A stretch of DNA of 46,033 nt from an uncultured Chloroflexus sp. (GTDB taxonomy: Bacteria > Chloroflexota > Chloroflexia > Chloroflexales > Chloroflexaceae): NCBI RefSeq assembly GCF_937951745.1, contig NZ_CALFBQ010000054.1, positions 1 through 46,033 of the forward strand, written 5' to 3'. Below, in pieces: positions 18,373 to 27,315 of this stretch. A program made the translations under genes and the position numbers. Numbering within the stretch: position 1 is the stretch's first letter; every line of letters begins with the position of its first letter. Under the pieces are notes generated by a model that was given only the letters and a program-made list of their open reading frames with translations, ran no database searches and was not told the origin of the DNA.

Positions 18373-19537
18373 GCGTTGCGACCTCGTTGGCTTCGGTGGC
18401 GGGAAACGGGTAGAGATCGGCGGCAGCCGCCACCTGTTCAGCTAACACCGCGTGGCGTACTGCTAGCGGTTGTCGGAGAAGACGCTGGCAACGCCCTTCG
18501 CTACGCTCAGGTATATCCTGCACCGGTACTTCTTCACCAAGCAAACGGCGCGCCTCGGCGGGATCGATCAGCTCTTCAGCCAATGCCCGCAGCGTTGCTC
18601 GCCGCAACCACAACGGCTCCTCCGGCGGCAACGGTTCTGGTTCGGCGGTGCGCCAGCCGCGTTCGCTCAGCTTAATCATCCATGACCGGTAGAGCCGTTG
18701 GTTGATAATCCCCAGTGTCTGCATGTGGTAGAGCAGGGCTTGGATGCTCATACCAAAATGCCGTTTCAGCAGCAGCAGCTCTTCGAGGTAAAGATGAGTA
18801 CGGTGTTCACCGATATGACTGCGCAGTGCGTTTGCCGGAGCGAGCAACGCAGCAGCAAAGCGAAATGCGACCTTTTCCTCGTCAAGCCCATCGTGTGGCT
18901 GCAAGACCAGATGCGCCAACTCGTGCGCGAGATTCATGCGCCAGCGCGCCCCATCGAGGCTGCGCCGCCCGATCACCGCCGCGGCTAAGGCAGCGCCGTG
19001 TTCATCGCGGGCGATGGCAGCGACGCCATCGAACCCGTCGATTGCATCGAGCGCGATGACGTGCAGGCCGTGTTCCTCCAGCGTATCGGTGAGGTCGGCG
19101 ATCGGCGCGCTGCCTAGGCCCCAGCGCGCGCGGAGATCGGTAGCAGCAGTTTCGGCGTCGTCGAGGCTGGTAACAGGGTACTCAAACAGGGGCAGTGCAA
19201 GCTGGGCCGGCTCGCCGATCAGCTCTTGCAGGTACAGCCGGTCACGTAGCGCCTCCTGCGCCAGTGCCTCCATCTGTTCGTGCTGACGTTTGCCGAGCGA
19301 CGCGCGTTTGCGATGCGCAATAAGCTCAATCTGCGCCTCGTGGCTGTTCAGGAGATCGGTGGTGCGCACGCCCAATGCCATCGCGAGGTGGTGTAAGACG
19401 GTTGGCGATGGCTGTGCTTGCCCATGTTCGTACTTAGAAATCGCCTGCCGAGTAACGATCCGTCCGGTCGCTTGTGCTAAATCGTCGAGAGTCATCCCGC
19501 GTGCCAAGCGTAATTGGCGCAACCGTTGCTGTATCAT
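18359..19537 (-). CDS. XRE-family regulator with ImmA/IrrE peptidase domain and antitoxin-like tail
   Basis: This 392-residue protein has three parts. Residues about 5-65 are a Cro/CI-type helix-turn-helix (MTLDDLAQATG ... ISKYEHGQAQPSP). Residues about 140-270 are an ImmA/IrrE (COG2856) metallopeptidase domain with zinc motif HELAH at 205-209 and EEKVAFRFAAALLAP after it. Residues about 300-392 are an unusual tail in which QRLLRQPLAVRHAVLAEQ (351-368), then ADLYPF, resembles the C-terminal motif of antitoxins paired with MazF-like toxins (L..PL..R..vLAEQ). ATG 19537 is chosen because AAAGGGGG precedes it. The MazF-like gene overlaps its end by 14 bases. Autoregulation through the palindrome upstream is likely. 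Confidence 0.88.
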   Translation of the reverse strand: MIQQRLRQLRLARGMTLDDLAQATGRIVTRQAISKYEHGQAQPSPTVLHHLAMALGVRTTDLLNSHEAQIELIAHRKRASLGKRQHEQMEALAQEALRDRLYLQELIGEPAQLALPLFEYPVTSLDDAETAATDLRARWGLGSAPIADLTDTLEEHGLHVIALDAIDGFDGVAAIARDEHGAALAAAVIGRRSLDGARWRMNLAHELAHLVLQPHDGLDEEKVAFRFAAALLAPANALRSHIGEHRTHLYLEELLLLKRHFGMSIQALLYHMQTLGIINQRLYRSWMIKLSERGWRTAEPEPLPPEEPLWLRRATLRALAEELIDPAEARRLLGEEVPVQDIPERSEGRCQRLLRQPLAVRHAVLAEQVAAAADLYPFPATEANEVATREHA

Positions 19538-19556
19538 AATCGTGCGCCCCCTTTCA

Positions 19557-19593
19557 GTTGACAATTATCACCTATAGCGGGTTGATTGTCAAC
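19557..19593 (-). promoter_or_regulatory. Promoter and palindromic operator of the XRE/MazF operon
   Basis: On the minus strand TTGACA (19587-19592) and GATAAT (19564-19569) are separated by exactly 17 bases, a near-consensus promoter. A perfect 9-bp inverted repeat (GTTGACAAT 19585-19593, ATTGTCAAC 19557-19565) covers the -35 and touches the -10. Arm centres are about 28 bases apart, the expected layout for an XRE-type autorepressor. The stop codon of the SPFH gene (19589-19591) lies inside the operator. Confidence 0.75.
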
Positions 19594-20830
19594 CAGCACT
19601 CGCCTGTCCATCGGCGTTGCCGGTCAATTTCGGCAACAACTGCGCCGTAATCAGGGTAGTCAGCGCTGAGGTATCGCCGCCGTCGCTTTGCACCACAATC
19701 GGTCGGGGGGCGCGTTTCATTAACGTTTCGGCCACTTGCAGGCGGCGGCGGGCCAGCTCATATTGCAAGACGGCGCGATTATCTTGATAGGCTCGGCCAA
19801 GGTATTCTAATCCGCGCGCCTCGTTCTCGGCTTGTCGCAGGGTTGCCCGTCCCCGCGCTTCGATCTCCCAGCGCACCCGCTGCGCTTCGGTCTCTTTCTC
19901 TTGCAGCATACGGGCAACGTCTTCCCGGGCTTTGTTGATTGCTGCACGCACCTCGACAAGCTTAGCGTCACGCACTTTCTTGGCCCGTTCGATTTCGAGC
20001 CGCAGATTGTCGATCCGCTGCTTCTTGATCAGCTCCCACTCGCGCTCGTAGGCTTGCAACTCTTTCGCGACCCGCTCGCGGGTGGCCAGATGCTGCTGGT
20101 ACTGGTCGGGCAACTGTACATCGGGAATGTTGGCGCCGGTGATCCGTACTCCGTAGCGGGCCAGTTGCCGGTTGAGCAGCTCTTGCATATCACCAACATC
20201 GCTACCGCGCAGGTCGTAGGCACGTTCGGTCTCGACCCGGCGCGCACGCTGGCGGATGGCGTCTTGCACTGCGCTGCTCAGCACCAGATCGAAGTTGCTA
20301 GCGCCGAGCCGGCGGATAAATGCGATCGGATCTTCGATCCGAAATTTGAGAAAGAATTCGATCGATTTGAGTGGCACATTTTCGCGGGTCGGCGCTGCCA
20401 TGACCGGTGCGGTGTACGGAATCTCGGTGCTAGTGTCAACCACCGCTTCGACCTTTTCCCATGGCCACCAGAGGTAATGTCGGCCCGGTGTGAGGATGCC
20501 GACGATCTGACCCCAGCGCGAGAGGATGCCGGTGGTACCTTGTTCGATCTCAACAATCGCGCCGAGGATGAATGAAACGACTGCGGCGATGAAGAAGAGG
20601 AAGGCGAGCACGATGGCAAACAGGCCGAAGAAGCGACCGCTGAACACGGCCACCCCTAGCAGATAGAAGCTTACTGCCAATGGCAGCAGCCAGCGTGCTC
20701 GTCGGCGATCTTTCGGAATGACCACCGGCACCAGTTGGCCCTCTTCGCCTGAGCGGAGCAGTTGCCGGATGCGGCTCCACGTCGCAACCGCCTCGCGGAT
20801 GCGTGAAAACTCGCGCCGAGCATCGGTCAT
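19589..20830 (-). CDS. SPFH/band-7 membrane protein (second of pair)
   Basis: This 413-residue protein of the stomatin/prohibitin/flotillin superfamily forms membrane-bound oligomers. After a cytoplasmic N-terminus, two close hydrophobic segments (about residues 48-95) precede the band-7 domain. That domain begins at IEQGTTGILSRWGQIVGILTP and includes VPLKSIEFFLKFRIEDP. A long coiled coil rich in Glu, Arg and Lys follows (residues about 230-370). ATG 20830 overlaps the stop of the upstream SPFH gene by 4 bases (ATGA), so the two are translationally coupled and probably hetero-oligomeric. AAGGAGGG serves as Shine-Dalgarno. The stop lies in the operator of the XRE/MazF operon. Confidence 0.88.
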   Translation of the reverse strand: MTDARREFSRIREAVATWSRIRQLLRSGEEGQLVPVVIPKDRRRARWLLPLAVSFYLLGVAVFSGRFFGLFAIVLAFLFFIAAVVSFILGAIVEIEQGTTGILSRWGQIVGILTPGRHYLWWPWEKVEAVVDTSTEIPYTAPVMAAPTRENVPLKSIEFFLKFRIEDPIAFIRRLGASNFDLVLSSAVQDAIRQRARRVETERAYDLRGSDVGDMQELLNRQLARYGVRITGANIPDVQLPDQYQQHLATRERVAKELQAYEREWELIKKQRIDNLRLEIERAKKVRDAKLVEVRAAINKAREDVARMLQEKETEAQRVRWEIEARGRATLRQAENEARGLEYLGRAYQDNRAVLQYELARRRLQVAETLMKRAPRPIVVQSDGGDTSALTTLITAQLLPKLTGNADGQASAG

Positions 20831-22347
20831 TGGTTCCCTCCTTTCTCGGCCAATTGGGCTGCCTCGCGTTCAGCGGCCACCACCTGCTTGATCTGCTCGG
20901 CGCGTGCTTGAATCCGCTGGCGAATCTCGTGCATGCGGGTACGGATAGCAGCAACGTCATCTGGCGAGTAGAGTTCGGTGTCAACGATACCAAGCATCCG
21001 CTGTGCCATTGCCAGATAGTCAATCGCCGCTTCAGCACCGCCGCCTACTTGCACGATTTGCGGCAGGTGGTCGGCTACAGCTTCGAGCCGGTCGAGAATG
21101 TCTTGCTGGTAACGGTACTGCAAGATTTCGGGGTACATCGCCGCGCCGACGGCGCGAATGTCAAGCGCTTGGGCTTCAAGCAGAGCTGCGTTCGCCCGCG
21201 CCGCGCTCTCGGCTTCGCTCAGTAATTGGCTGGCATACGCGCTGGCCCGGTAGGTTTCTTTTTCACGCGCAGTGTCAATTTGGGCCTGAAAGGTGGCAAT
21301 CTCGGCCCGAATTGCCGACAACTGCTCGTTGAGGCTGGTCAGCTCGCGGTTGAGATCGCCTTCGTCCTGCTCTTTGCGCAACGCTAGTTCGTACTCGTAG
21401 GTGTAGGCCTCTTTTGCGACCCGGATCATCTCCGGCTTAGCGAGGTCGATACGGTATTCTTGGCTTGATGGCTCGGCGTGGGTGATATTGGCGTTGACGA
21501 AGCGCACCGCCGGCAAAAACTGCTGGTTAAGCGTGTCGAGCAGGTTTTGGGTACTCTCGCCAACTAAATCGTAGATCGCTTCGGCGCGTTGCTCGTAGAT
21601 CAGCGCTCGCGTCACTTCGCTGACCGCGTTTTGCAGCTTCTCTTGAAAACCTTTCGCGCCACCGAGCGTGAAAATGAATGCCGCCGGGTCTTCGATCTTA
21701 AACTGCAAAAAGAGATCGACCGAAGCATTGACTCGCGAGGCGGTCGGTGCTTCACGGATCGGTGCGTTGTACGGGTATTCGCGGGTGACGTTGACAATGT
21801 AGCTGACTCGCTTCCAAGGATCGAGCAGCACTTTGCGGCCCGCTGGCGCGATCTCTTCCAGCTTGCCGAAGCGGGTGATCAGCGCTTGACAACCGTCCGG
21901 TACCATAATGAAGGTGTTACGCCAGAGGCTGTAGACGACGTAGCCAGCCACCAGCAGCCAGTAGTGCGGGCCAAAGAAGACCAGCGTCAAATTGGTGAAG
22001 CCAAACGAGACCACATCGACTGCGGCGCTGATCAGCCAGCCGAACAATCCTACTATCACCAGAATAATCGTCACCGCTACCCACACTGCTGAGCGTGGGT
22101 CACGCGGGATGACGACCGGTGAAATAACGTTTGTAACCTGTCCGCGGTTGTCTCGCTGCTGCAAATTGCGGTTGAGCAGCTCAGCCGCCTCATCGAGCAT
22201 CACACTCATCTGCTCGATCCGGGTGGCGCCGCTCTCGTTGCCCGCCCGCTGCGAGATGAAGTCGCTGGCCTTGATCTGCAACTGTTCGAGTTCCCCACTT
22301 TCGAGTAACTGCTTGGCAGTGCTCAGACCGCGCTGGAGACGGTTCAT
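20827..22347 (-). CDS. SPFH/band-7 membrane protein (first of pair)
   Basis: This 506-residue protein has two transmembrane segments around residues 87-155 (AVTIILVIVGLFGWLISAAV and a second one), then a band-7/SPFH domain starting at MVPDGCQALITRFGKLEEIA. A long helical region with a heptad-like pattern runs from about residue 285 to the end. SPFH proteins organise membrane microdomains and control membrane proteases. AAGGAAA precedes ATG 22347. The downstream coupled gene encodes a paralogue with the same layout, so duplication followed by divergence is likely. It is longer than the second copy mainly in its C-terminal helical tail. Confidence 0.88.
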   Translation of the reverse strand: MNRLQRGLSTAKQLLESGELEQLQIKASDFISQRAGNESGATRIEQMSVMLDEAAELLNRNLQQRDNRGQVTNVISPVVIPRDPRSAVWVAVTIILVIVGLFGWLISAAVDVVSFGFTNLTLVFFGPHYWLLVAGYVVYSLWRNTFIMVPDGCQALITRFGKLEEIAPAGRKVLLDPWKRVSYIVNVTREYPYNAPIREAPTASRVNASVDLFLQFKIEDPAAFIFTLGGAKGFQEKLQNAVSEVTRALIYEQRAEAIYDLVGESTQNLLDTLNQQFLPAVRFVNANITHAEPSSQEYRIDLAKPEMIRVAKEAYTYEYELALRKEQDEGDLNRELTSLNEQLSAIRAEIATFQAQIDTAREKETYRASAYASQLLSEAESAARANAALLEAQALDIRAVGAAMYPEILQYRYQQDILDRLEAVADHLPQIVQVGGGAEAAIDYLAMAQRMLGIVDTELYSPDDVAAIRTRMHEIRQRIQARAEQIKQVVAAEREAAQLAEKGGNQ

Positions 22348-22874
22348 ATCGCTTTCCTTACTTTACTTGGAGCTGGCATCAGGGATGTACAATTACAGTG
22401 TAGCAAACGTCGCAGTGGAAGACCAGATCGTTTCTGTCCTAGTGATAACTCTCAGGAATGGTGCTGCGCTGTAGCTAGCAAGCCCAATGAGCGAGGTGTC
22501 TGGCTGTAGTACGCTCAGCGACTTGCGAGTGTATTTTTCGTTCGGTGTCTTGCCACCTCTCAGTAGGTACCGAGATTATCAGCATTTGTGTGCTCACTGC
22601 CTGTGTTCTCGCCACAGATGCATCCTGCTTCGCTATCTGGAATTTCTCCAGCCGTAAGGTAGGATGGAACCCACTTGCAAATGGTTCATCCGGTGATAAA
22701 GAATGTTTAATAGCTCGTTCTATCACTTTCTGGTACAATGATAGAGGGATGATGTCTCAATCACTTCCCTGCATTCTGCCGAGACTCCTCCCCTTTGTTT
22801 AGGTTATTGGGGCAAGCTAGCGTAGCATCATTCACGCCGTGCGCTGCGCCAGCTTCACGACAAGCGAGAGGGGT
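22348..22874. other. Intergenic region, no convincing gene
   Basis: These 527 bases separate the divergent SPFH operon and the exported beta-propeller gene. Open frames here (for example 22475-22738 on the minus strand) lack a good ribosome site and resemble no family. An extended -10 (TGgTACAAT, 22731-22739) could serve the beta-propeller gene, leaving a leader of about 130 bases. I saw no repeat, tRNA or terminator. Confidence 0.5.
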
Positions 22875-24608
22875 ATGGTGTTGTTCCGACGTCAACTTCG
22901 GCAGATGCAGGCAAGGTGTATGTCACGCCTCGTGCGGTATGTGCTTTTGTTGGTGGTTGGAGGTTGGTTGTTTAGCGGGATCACCCCGGTTGCTGCGCAA
23001 CTGGCTGAACCGGCCAATGCGCCAAACTTGATCCAGAATGGCGGTTTCGAGCAATTAGGCGCTAGTTGGGAGGAATGTGGCAACGTTCAATTGGTCGATG
23101 CTCAGCAGGATGGGACTGAGTCTGTCTATGCTGGCCGGTATGCGGCAGTGATGGGGATTAACGCCGACGGTAGCGATTGTCCGCAATTACCTGATCTTAC
23201 AACGCCCCGCCAAATATTGACCCAGTCGCTTACCATTCCGGGGAATGCACCGGCGGTGACGGTGTCGTTCTGGTTTCGCGCTGCTGCCGGCACGACGGTT
23301 GATGTCTTTCTTGCCCGTGGGTACTATCAGTTCGACCCGAATCTTGGCGGTGTGAAACTGGGTACCTTTGCGACCGATCAACCGCCGGGATGGCAATTGT
23401 ATCGGACAGTGTTGCAGGGAGATCAGTTGGATCGGGTGCGCGGTCAATCATTGCGCTTCTCTATTGTTATCCAAGAACGCACCGATGTTACGGATAGTGC
23501 AGTGCTGTTAATCGACGATGTGCGCGTGGTCGCTGCCGACGAGCGCACTGCCGCTGCGCCACTGCCACCACGGTTACGGGGCGATGGTAGTCGTCCTTTG
23601 GCCGTAGTGCGGATCGAGGAAGGTAATCGCTGGCTGTACCGAATGGATACCGATGGTCAGAATCGCCAGCTTATCTACCGTGGCTTGCTCAACAGTGTGA
23701 CCAGCCCGGCATGGTCGCCGAATGGCCAGCGGCTGGCAGTGGTTGATAACAACACGTGGCCGTGGCCGGTGCCCGATCCCGATCCACAGAACAATCTGAG
23801 TGCTTCAGCGGTGACAGTAATGAATGCCGATGGGAGTGGTGTCCAGCAGATCTATCAAACTCAAAGCCGCAAGGGGTCGCGTTGTCCGTTCGTCCGACCA
23901 CCCGGTGGGCCATCGGAGGAACCGTCTTTGATTGTGCGCGTTTCTCAGGTGCAGTGGATGCCCGATAATAGTCGCGTGGTGTTGGCACAGACCGGCTTTG
24001 GCGTCTTCTGCGATGGACGCCTAGCCCAAGGCGGTCGCTCCGATGTCCTGCTTGTGGCGCCACCCTCGATGACACCGATAACTGCTGCTGAGCACGCGAT
24101 CCGACCATCCGCGAACCGCAACGGTCGCGTATTGGTTGATGGCTTCGATCTCTCTTCGGGTCGCAGTAATCGCGCCGATGGTATCTGGGAGATTGATACA
24201 ACGGTTCAGCCGCCACGCGCGACCCATCTGATTGCTCACCACGCTGATCGTGAGCCGGTCTGGCATCCTGACGGGCGGCGCTTTGCGGTGGTACGGGTAA
24301 CGACCAGCCCGTCGGCAGATAGTAGCGACCGCACGTTCGCGCTTATGCTGTACGACCGCCAGAATCTGGCTCTGCCGCGCATGCTGCTGTTTGCCGATCA
24401 CGGCCGCTCTATCGGTAATCTGAGTTGGTCGCCTGATGGTACATACCTTGTCTATACGCTTGAACGATTCGATGGTCGATCTGACATCTGGTGGCTTGAC
24501 GTGGCGAGTGGTGCGACTGGGCCAATCACGACCGATGGCAATACACTAGCGGCTGCATGGCGGCCAGCGGCAATCAATCGGCTGTTCGTGCCACTGGTAG
24601 CAAGGTAA
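22875..24608 (+). CDS. Exported beta-propeller (TolB/WD40-like PD40) protein
   Basis: This protein of about 577 residues has an N-terminal signal peptide (RYVLLLVVGGWLFSG, cleavage near AAQ). A carbohydrate-binding-module-like domain follows (NLIQNGGFEQLGASWEECG, then FRAAAGTTVDVFL, typical of a jelly-roll CBM). The C-terminal half has repeated TolB/PD40 blades such as SPAWSPNGQRLAVV, EPVWHPDGRRFAVV and NLSWSPDGTYLVY, characteristic of a six- or seven-bladed propeller. It probably acts at the cell surface in binding. Start options are ATG 22875 (annotated) and ATG 22920, which gives a classical 26-residue signal peptide. Neither has a perfectly spaced Shine-Dalgarno. No catalytic residues are evident. 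Confidence 0.82.
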   Translation: MVLFRRQLRQMQARCMSRLVRYVLLLVVGGWLFSGITPVAAQLAEPANAPNLIQNGGFEQLGASWEECGNVQLVDAQQDGTESVYAGRYAAVMGINADGSDCPQLPDLTTPRQILTQSLTIPGNAPAVTVSFWFRAAAGTTVDVFLARGYYQFDPNLGGVKLGTFATDQPPGWQLYRTVLQGDQLDRVRGQSLRFSIVIQERTDVTDSAVLLIDDVRVVAADERTAAAPLPPRLRGDGSRPLAVVRIEEGNRWLYRMDTDGQNRQLIYRGLLNSVTSPAWSPNGQRLAVVDNNTWPWPVPDPDPQNNLSASAVTVMNADGSGVQQIYQTQSRKGSRCPFVRPPGGPSEEPSLIVRVSQVQWMPDNSRVVLAQTGFGVFCDGRLAQGGRSDVLLVAPPSMTPITAAEHAIRPSANRNGRVLVDGFDLSSGRSNRADGIWEIDTTVQPPRATHLIAHHADREPVWHPDGRRFAVVRVTTSPSADSSDRTFALMLYDRQNLALPRMLLFADHGRSIGNLSWSPDGTYLVYTLERFDGRSDIWWLDVASGATGPITTDGNTLAAAWRPAAINRLFVPLVAR

Positions 24609-24668
24609 GCACGCTGTCAAGAGAGGTGTATCACGTCGGTGGATATTGTACGAGTGGAGTGAGGGATT

Positions 24669-26357
24669 TTACCTCTCCCGCTGCAACAACTCTTCGACCA
24701 GTCGCCAGCGCAGTAGCTTGCCGATGAAGCTACGCGGCAACGCCTCACGGAATTCGATCTTTTCCGGCATGACCGGCAGATTGAGCCGTTCGCGCAGGAA
24801 GGTAAAGACCTCGGCTTCGCTGACTCGCTCGCCGGGGCGGGTGACGACGAAGGCGCGGATTTCGGTGCGGCCGTCGGGCAGCGGTACACCAACGACAGCA
24901 GCATCGATGACCGTCGGGTGTTCGTAGAGCGCTTCTTCGAGGTCGCGTGGGTAGATATTGTAGTCACCGGCGATGATCATTTCTTTCTTGCGCTCGATGA
25001 TCTGAAAATAGCCGTCAGGCAGCATACGAGCGACATCACCGGTGCGTAACCAGCCATCGGCGGTAATCGCTTCAGCCGTAGCTTGCGGATTGCGCCAGTA
25101 ACCCGCCATGAGTTGGGGGCCGCGCACCAGTAATTCGCCAATCGCTCCCGGCGGCAAATCGGCCCCGCTCTGCATATCAACAATGCGCGCTTCGGTGTTA
25201 GGTAGCGGTAATCCGATCGTACCGGCTCGGCGCGTCCCACGCAACGGGTTAGCGTGCGTCACCGGCCCGGCTTCGGTCAACCCATAACCCTCGACAAGTC
25301 GGCTACGGGTCATGCGCTCGAACCCCTCTTGCACCTCAATCGGCAACGGGGCCGCGCCGCTCAAACAGCTCTTCAGCGAAGACAAACCATATTTGCGCAC
25401 GTCGCGCACCTCGTTCAGCGCCGCATACATTGGCGGCACGCCGGGGAAGAAGGTCGGCCGTTCACGCCGGATGGAATGCAAGACATTGCGGGTCTCGAAG
25501 GTTGGCAGCAAGATCAGCGTTGCGCCGAGCGCGATACCGACATTCATGCAGGCGGTCATACCGTAGGCATGCGAGAAGGGGATTGCACAGAGCACGCGCT
25601 CGTTGCCTTCGTCGGCATCGGCGTACCATGCCCGCGTTTGGCAAGTGTTGGCGTAGAGACTGGCATGGCGGTGTAAGACGCCTTTGGCGGCGCCGGTGGT
25701 GCCGCTGGTGTACAGAATGACTGCTGGATCATCGGCGCGCAACGCAGGCAGATCGCCGTCCGCGCCGGCAGCCAAGAGATGCTGAAACCAGTGGGCTTGA
25801 GTGGCTTGTTCGGCGGGCACGCGGTGGCCTTCGCGCTCTTGGCGGAGCAGCGTAAAGAGGATGCGCTGGCCAGAAGGGAGATATTCTTTTACGTTGGTGT
25901 AGATTAGGTGGGGAAAGGGTAGCTCAGCGCGTACCTGATCAACCAGCCGGTAAAACATACTCAGCGCGATGACGGTGGTCGCTTCCGAGTCGCGGACTTC
26001 ATAGGCAAAGCCTTCTGCGTCGAAGATCGGATTGGCCAGCACCACAATCCCGCCAGCCAGCAAGACGCCGTAGTATGCAATCACTGCTTGCGGGATGTTG
26101 GGGAGCAAGATCACGGCCCGCTCGCCGGGTTGAAAGCCGATCGCGAGCAGGCCACGGGCAAAACGGGTTGCCTCCTCCCACAACTGGACATAGCTCAGAT
26201 TGCGGCCGTAAAACGCAATTGCCGCCGTCTCGGCACATCGCTCGGCAGCGTGGCGTAGGAGTTCGGGCAGTGGCGCCGGTGTGATAGCAAGCGTATGCGG
26301 CACTCCCGGATCGTAGTGACGCAGCCACGGACGAGCGGCAACGTGATCGGCGGTCAT
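24669..26357 (-). CDS. AMP-dependent acyl-CoA synthetase (long-chain fatty-acid-CoA ligase type)
   Basis: This 562-residue ANL-superfamily enzyme activates a carboxylic acid with ATP and then forms its CoA thioester. The motifs are in order: P-loop YTSGTTGAAKGV, GYGLTEAGPV, the hinge region WLRTGDVARMLPDGYF followed by IIERKKEMI, and the C-terminal catalytic lysine in SFIGKLLRW. ATG 26357 is chosen because AAGGA precedes it. Size and motif content fit long-chain fatty-acid-CoA ligases (FadD-like), but chain length is not readable. Two alpha/beta hydrolase genes lie upstream on the same strand with gaps of about 85 bases, suggesting a shared ester or lipid pathway. Confidence 0.92.
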   Translation of the reverse strand: MTADHVAARPWLRHYDPGVPHTLAITPAPLPELLRHAAERCAETAAIAFYGRNLSYVQLWEEATRFARGLLAIGFQPGERAVILLPNIPQAVIAYYGVLLAGGIVVLANPIFDAEGFAYEVRDSEATTVIALSMFYRLVDQVRAELPFPHLIYTNVKEYLPSGQRILFTLLRQEREGHRVPAEQATQAHWFQHLLAAGADGDLPALRADDPAVILYTSGTTGAAKGVLHRHASLYANTCQTRAWYADADEGNERVLCAIPFSHAYGMTACMNVGIALGATLILLPTFETRNVLHSIRRERPTFFPGVPPMYAALNEVRDVRKYGLSSLKSCLSGAAPLPIEVQEGFERMTRSRLVEGYGLTEAGPVTHANPLRGTRRAGTIGLPLPNTEARIVDMQSGADLPPGAIGELLVRGPQLMAGYWRNPQATAEAITADGWLRTGDVARMLPDGYFQIIERKKEMIIAGDYNIYPRDLEEALYEHPTVIDAAVVGVPLPDGRTEIRAFVVTRPGERVSEAEVFTFLRERLNLPVMPEKIEFREALPRSFIGKLLRWRLVEELLQRER

Positions 26358-26440
26358 ACAGATGATCCTTACGTCTGTTCCAACGTCGCTATGCCGAATT
26401 ATCAGGGGCATCATCAGCGGTGTCAATATCTAGCGGTCGA

Positions 26441-27229
26441 TCATTGCTGTTCACGCCAGATGCGTGGCCCTGCGAGGAAACGGTCGATCAGCCGATTAAC
26501 AGCTTCAGGTCGCTCAAGGTGGGGGAGATGGCGGGTATAACGGACAATTTCGAGCCGGGCGTTGGGCATGAGTTGCTGGCTCTCGCGGGCTTGGGCCACC
26601 GGCGCGATAAAATCCCACTGGCCAGCGATGATCAACGTGGGCGTTTGCACTTGCGGCAGAACGGCTCGCCCATCCCAGCGAAAGAGGGTGCCGGCCAGCA
26701 CCTTTTGGATAACGTTCACCGGCGCGTAGGTCTTTGGCATCAAGATTGGGCGCAATCGCTCGAGCATCGCAAGCGAAACTGGTAGTTTGACGATCCATTC
26801 GTGGAGCGGATTGAGATGCATCTCAGGGCCGGTAGCGATCAAGATTAAGCGGCTGACACGCTGGGGCTGACTGGCGGCAAAGGTCATCGCAATCGGCCCG
26901 CCGAACGAATGCGCCATCAGGATGAATGGCTCTGCGACGTTCAAGCGGGTGAGCAACTGGGTCAAATCCCAGAGAAACTCTTCTAGCGAGTAGGCTGAAT
27001 TCACCACCTCAGAACGACCGTGACCGCGCAGGTCAGGTGCGATGATCCGGTAGTGCCTCGACAAATGCGCGATCTGCGGCGCCCACTGTTCGAGATTGCC
27101 GGCACAGCCGTGAATGCAGACAATGGTGCCTTGTCGCTCGCCTTCGAGCGGCCCGACATCGACGACGCTCAAGCGCACCGGTGCGGTGCCGGTAAGCTGA
27201 ATCTCTTTGCGGTACGGTTCGAGGTTCAT
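26441..27229 (-). CDS. Alpha/beta hydrolase (first copy)
   Basis: This 262-residue protein has the alpha/beta hydrolase fold. The oxyanion motif is CIHGCAG, the nucleophile elbow is AHSFGG (Ser), the acid is in GQWDFIAP and the base His is in TRHLPHLERP. ATG 27229 follows a GAGAGAGG ribosome site; the frame upstream of it is not conserved-looking. No signal peptide is present, so it is cytoplasmic. The substrate is unknown: an ester, a thioester or a C-C bond are all possible. It is about 84 bases upstream of the acyl-CoA ligase, and a related hydrolase gene precedes it. Confidence 0.88.
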   Translation of the reverse strand: MNLEPYRKEIQLTGTAPVRLSVVDVGPLEGERQGTIVCIHGCAGNLEQWAPQIAHLSRHYRIIAPDLRGHGRSEVVNSAYSLEEFLWDLTQLLTRLNVAEPFILMAHSFGGPIAMTFAASQPQRVSRLILIATGPEMHLNPLHEWIVKLPVSLAMLERLRPILMPKTYAPVNVIQKVLAGTLFRWDGRAVLPQVQTPTLIIAGQWDFIAPVAQARESQQLMPNARLEIVRYTRHLPHLERPEAVNRLIDRFLAGPRIWREQQ

Positions 27230-27315
27230 ACCTCTCTCTCTTGCGCGACGGTGCATTGTACCGTCGCTGTAACAGTAAAAATCTTTGCGTCCGCTGCGCC
27301 CTTCGCGCCTTTGCG

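Noticed and set aside
19832-20575. Plus-strand frame of 247 residues opposite the second SPFH gene
   Set aside because: The opposite strand has the full band-7 and coiled-coil pattern. This frame has no ribosome site or family match.
22475-22738. Minus-strand frame of 87 residues in the gap before the beta-propeller gene
   Set aside because: No ribosome site, no similarity, and it covers the candidate -10 of the next gene.
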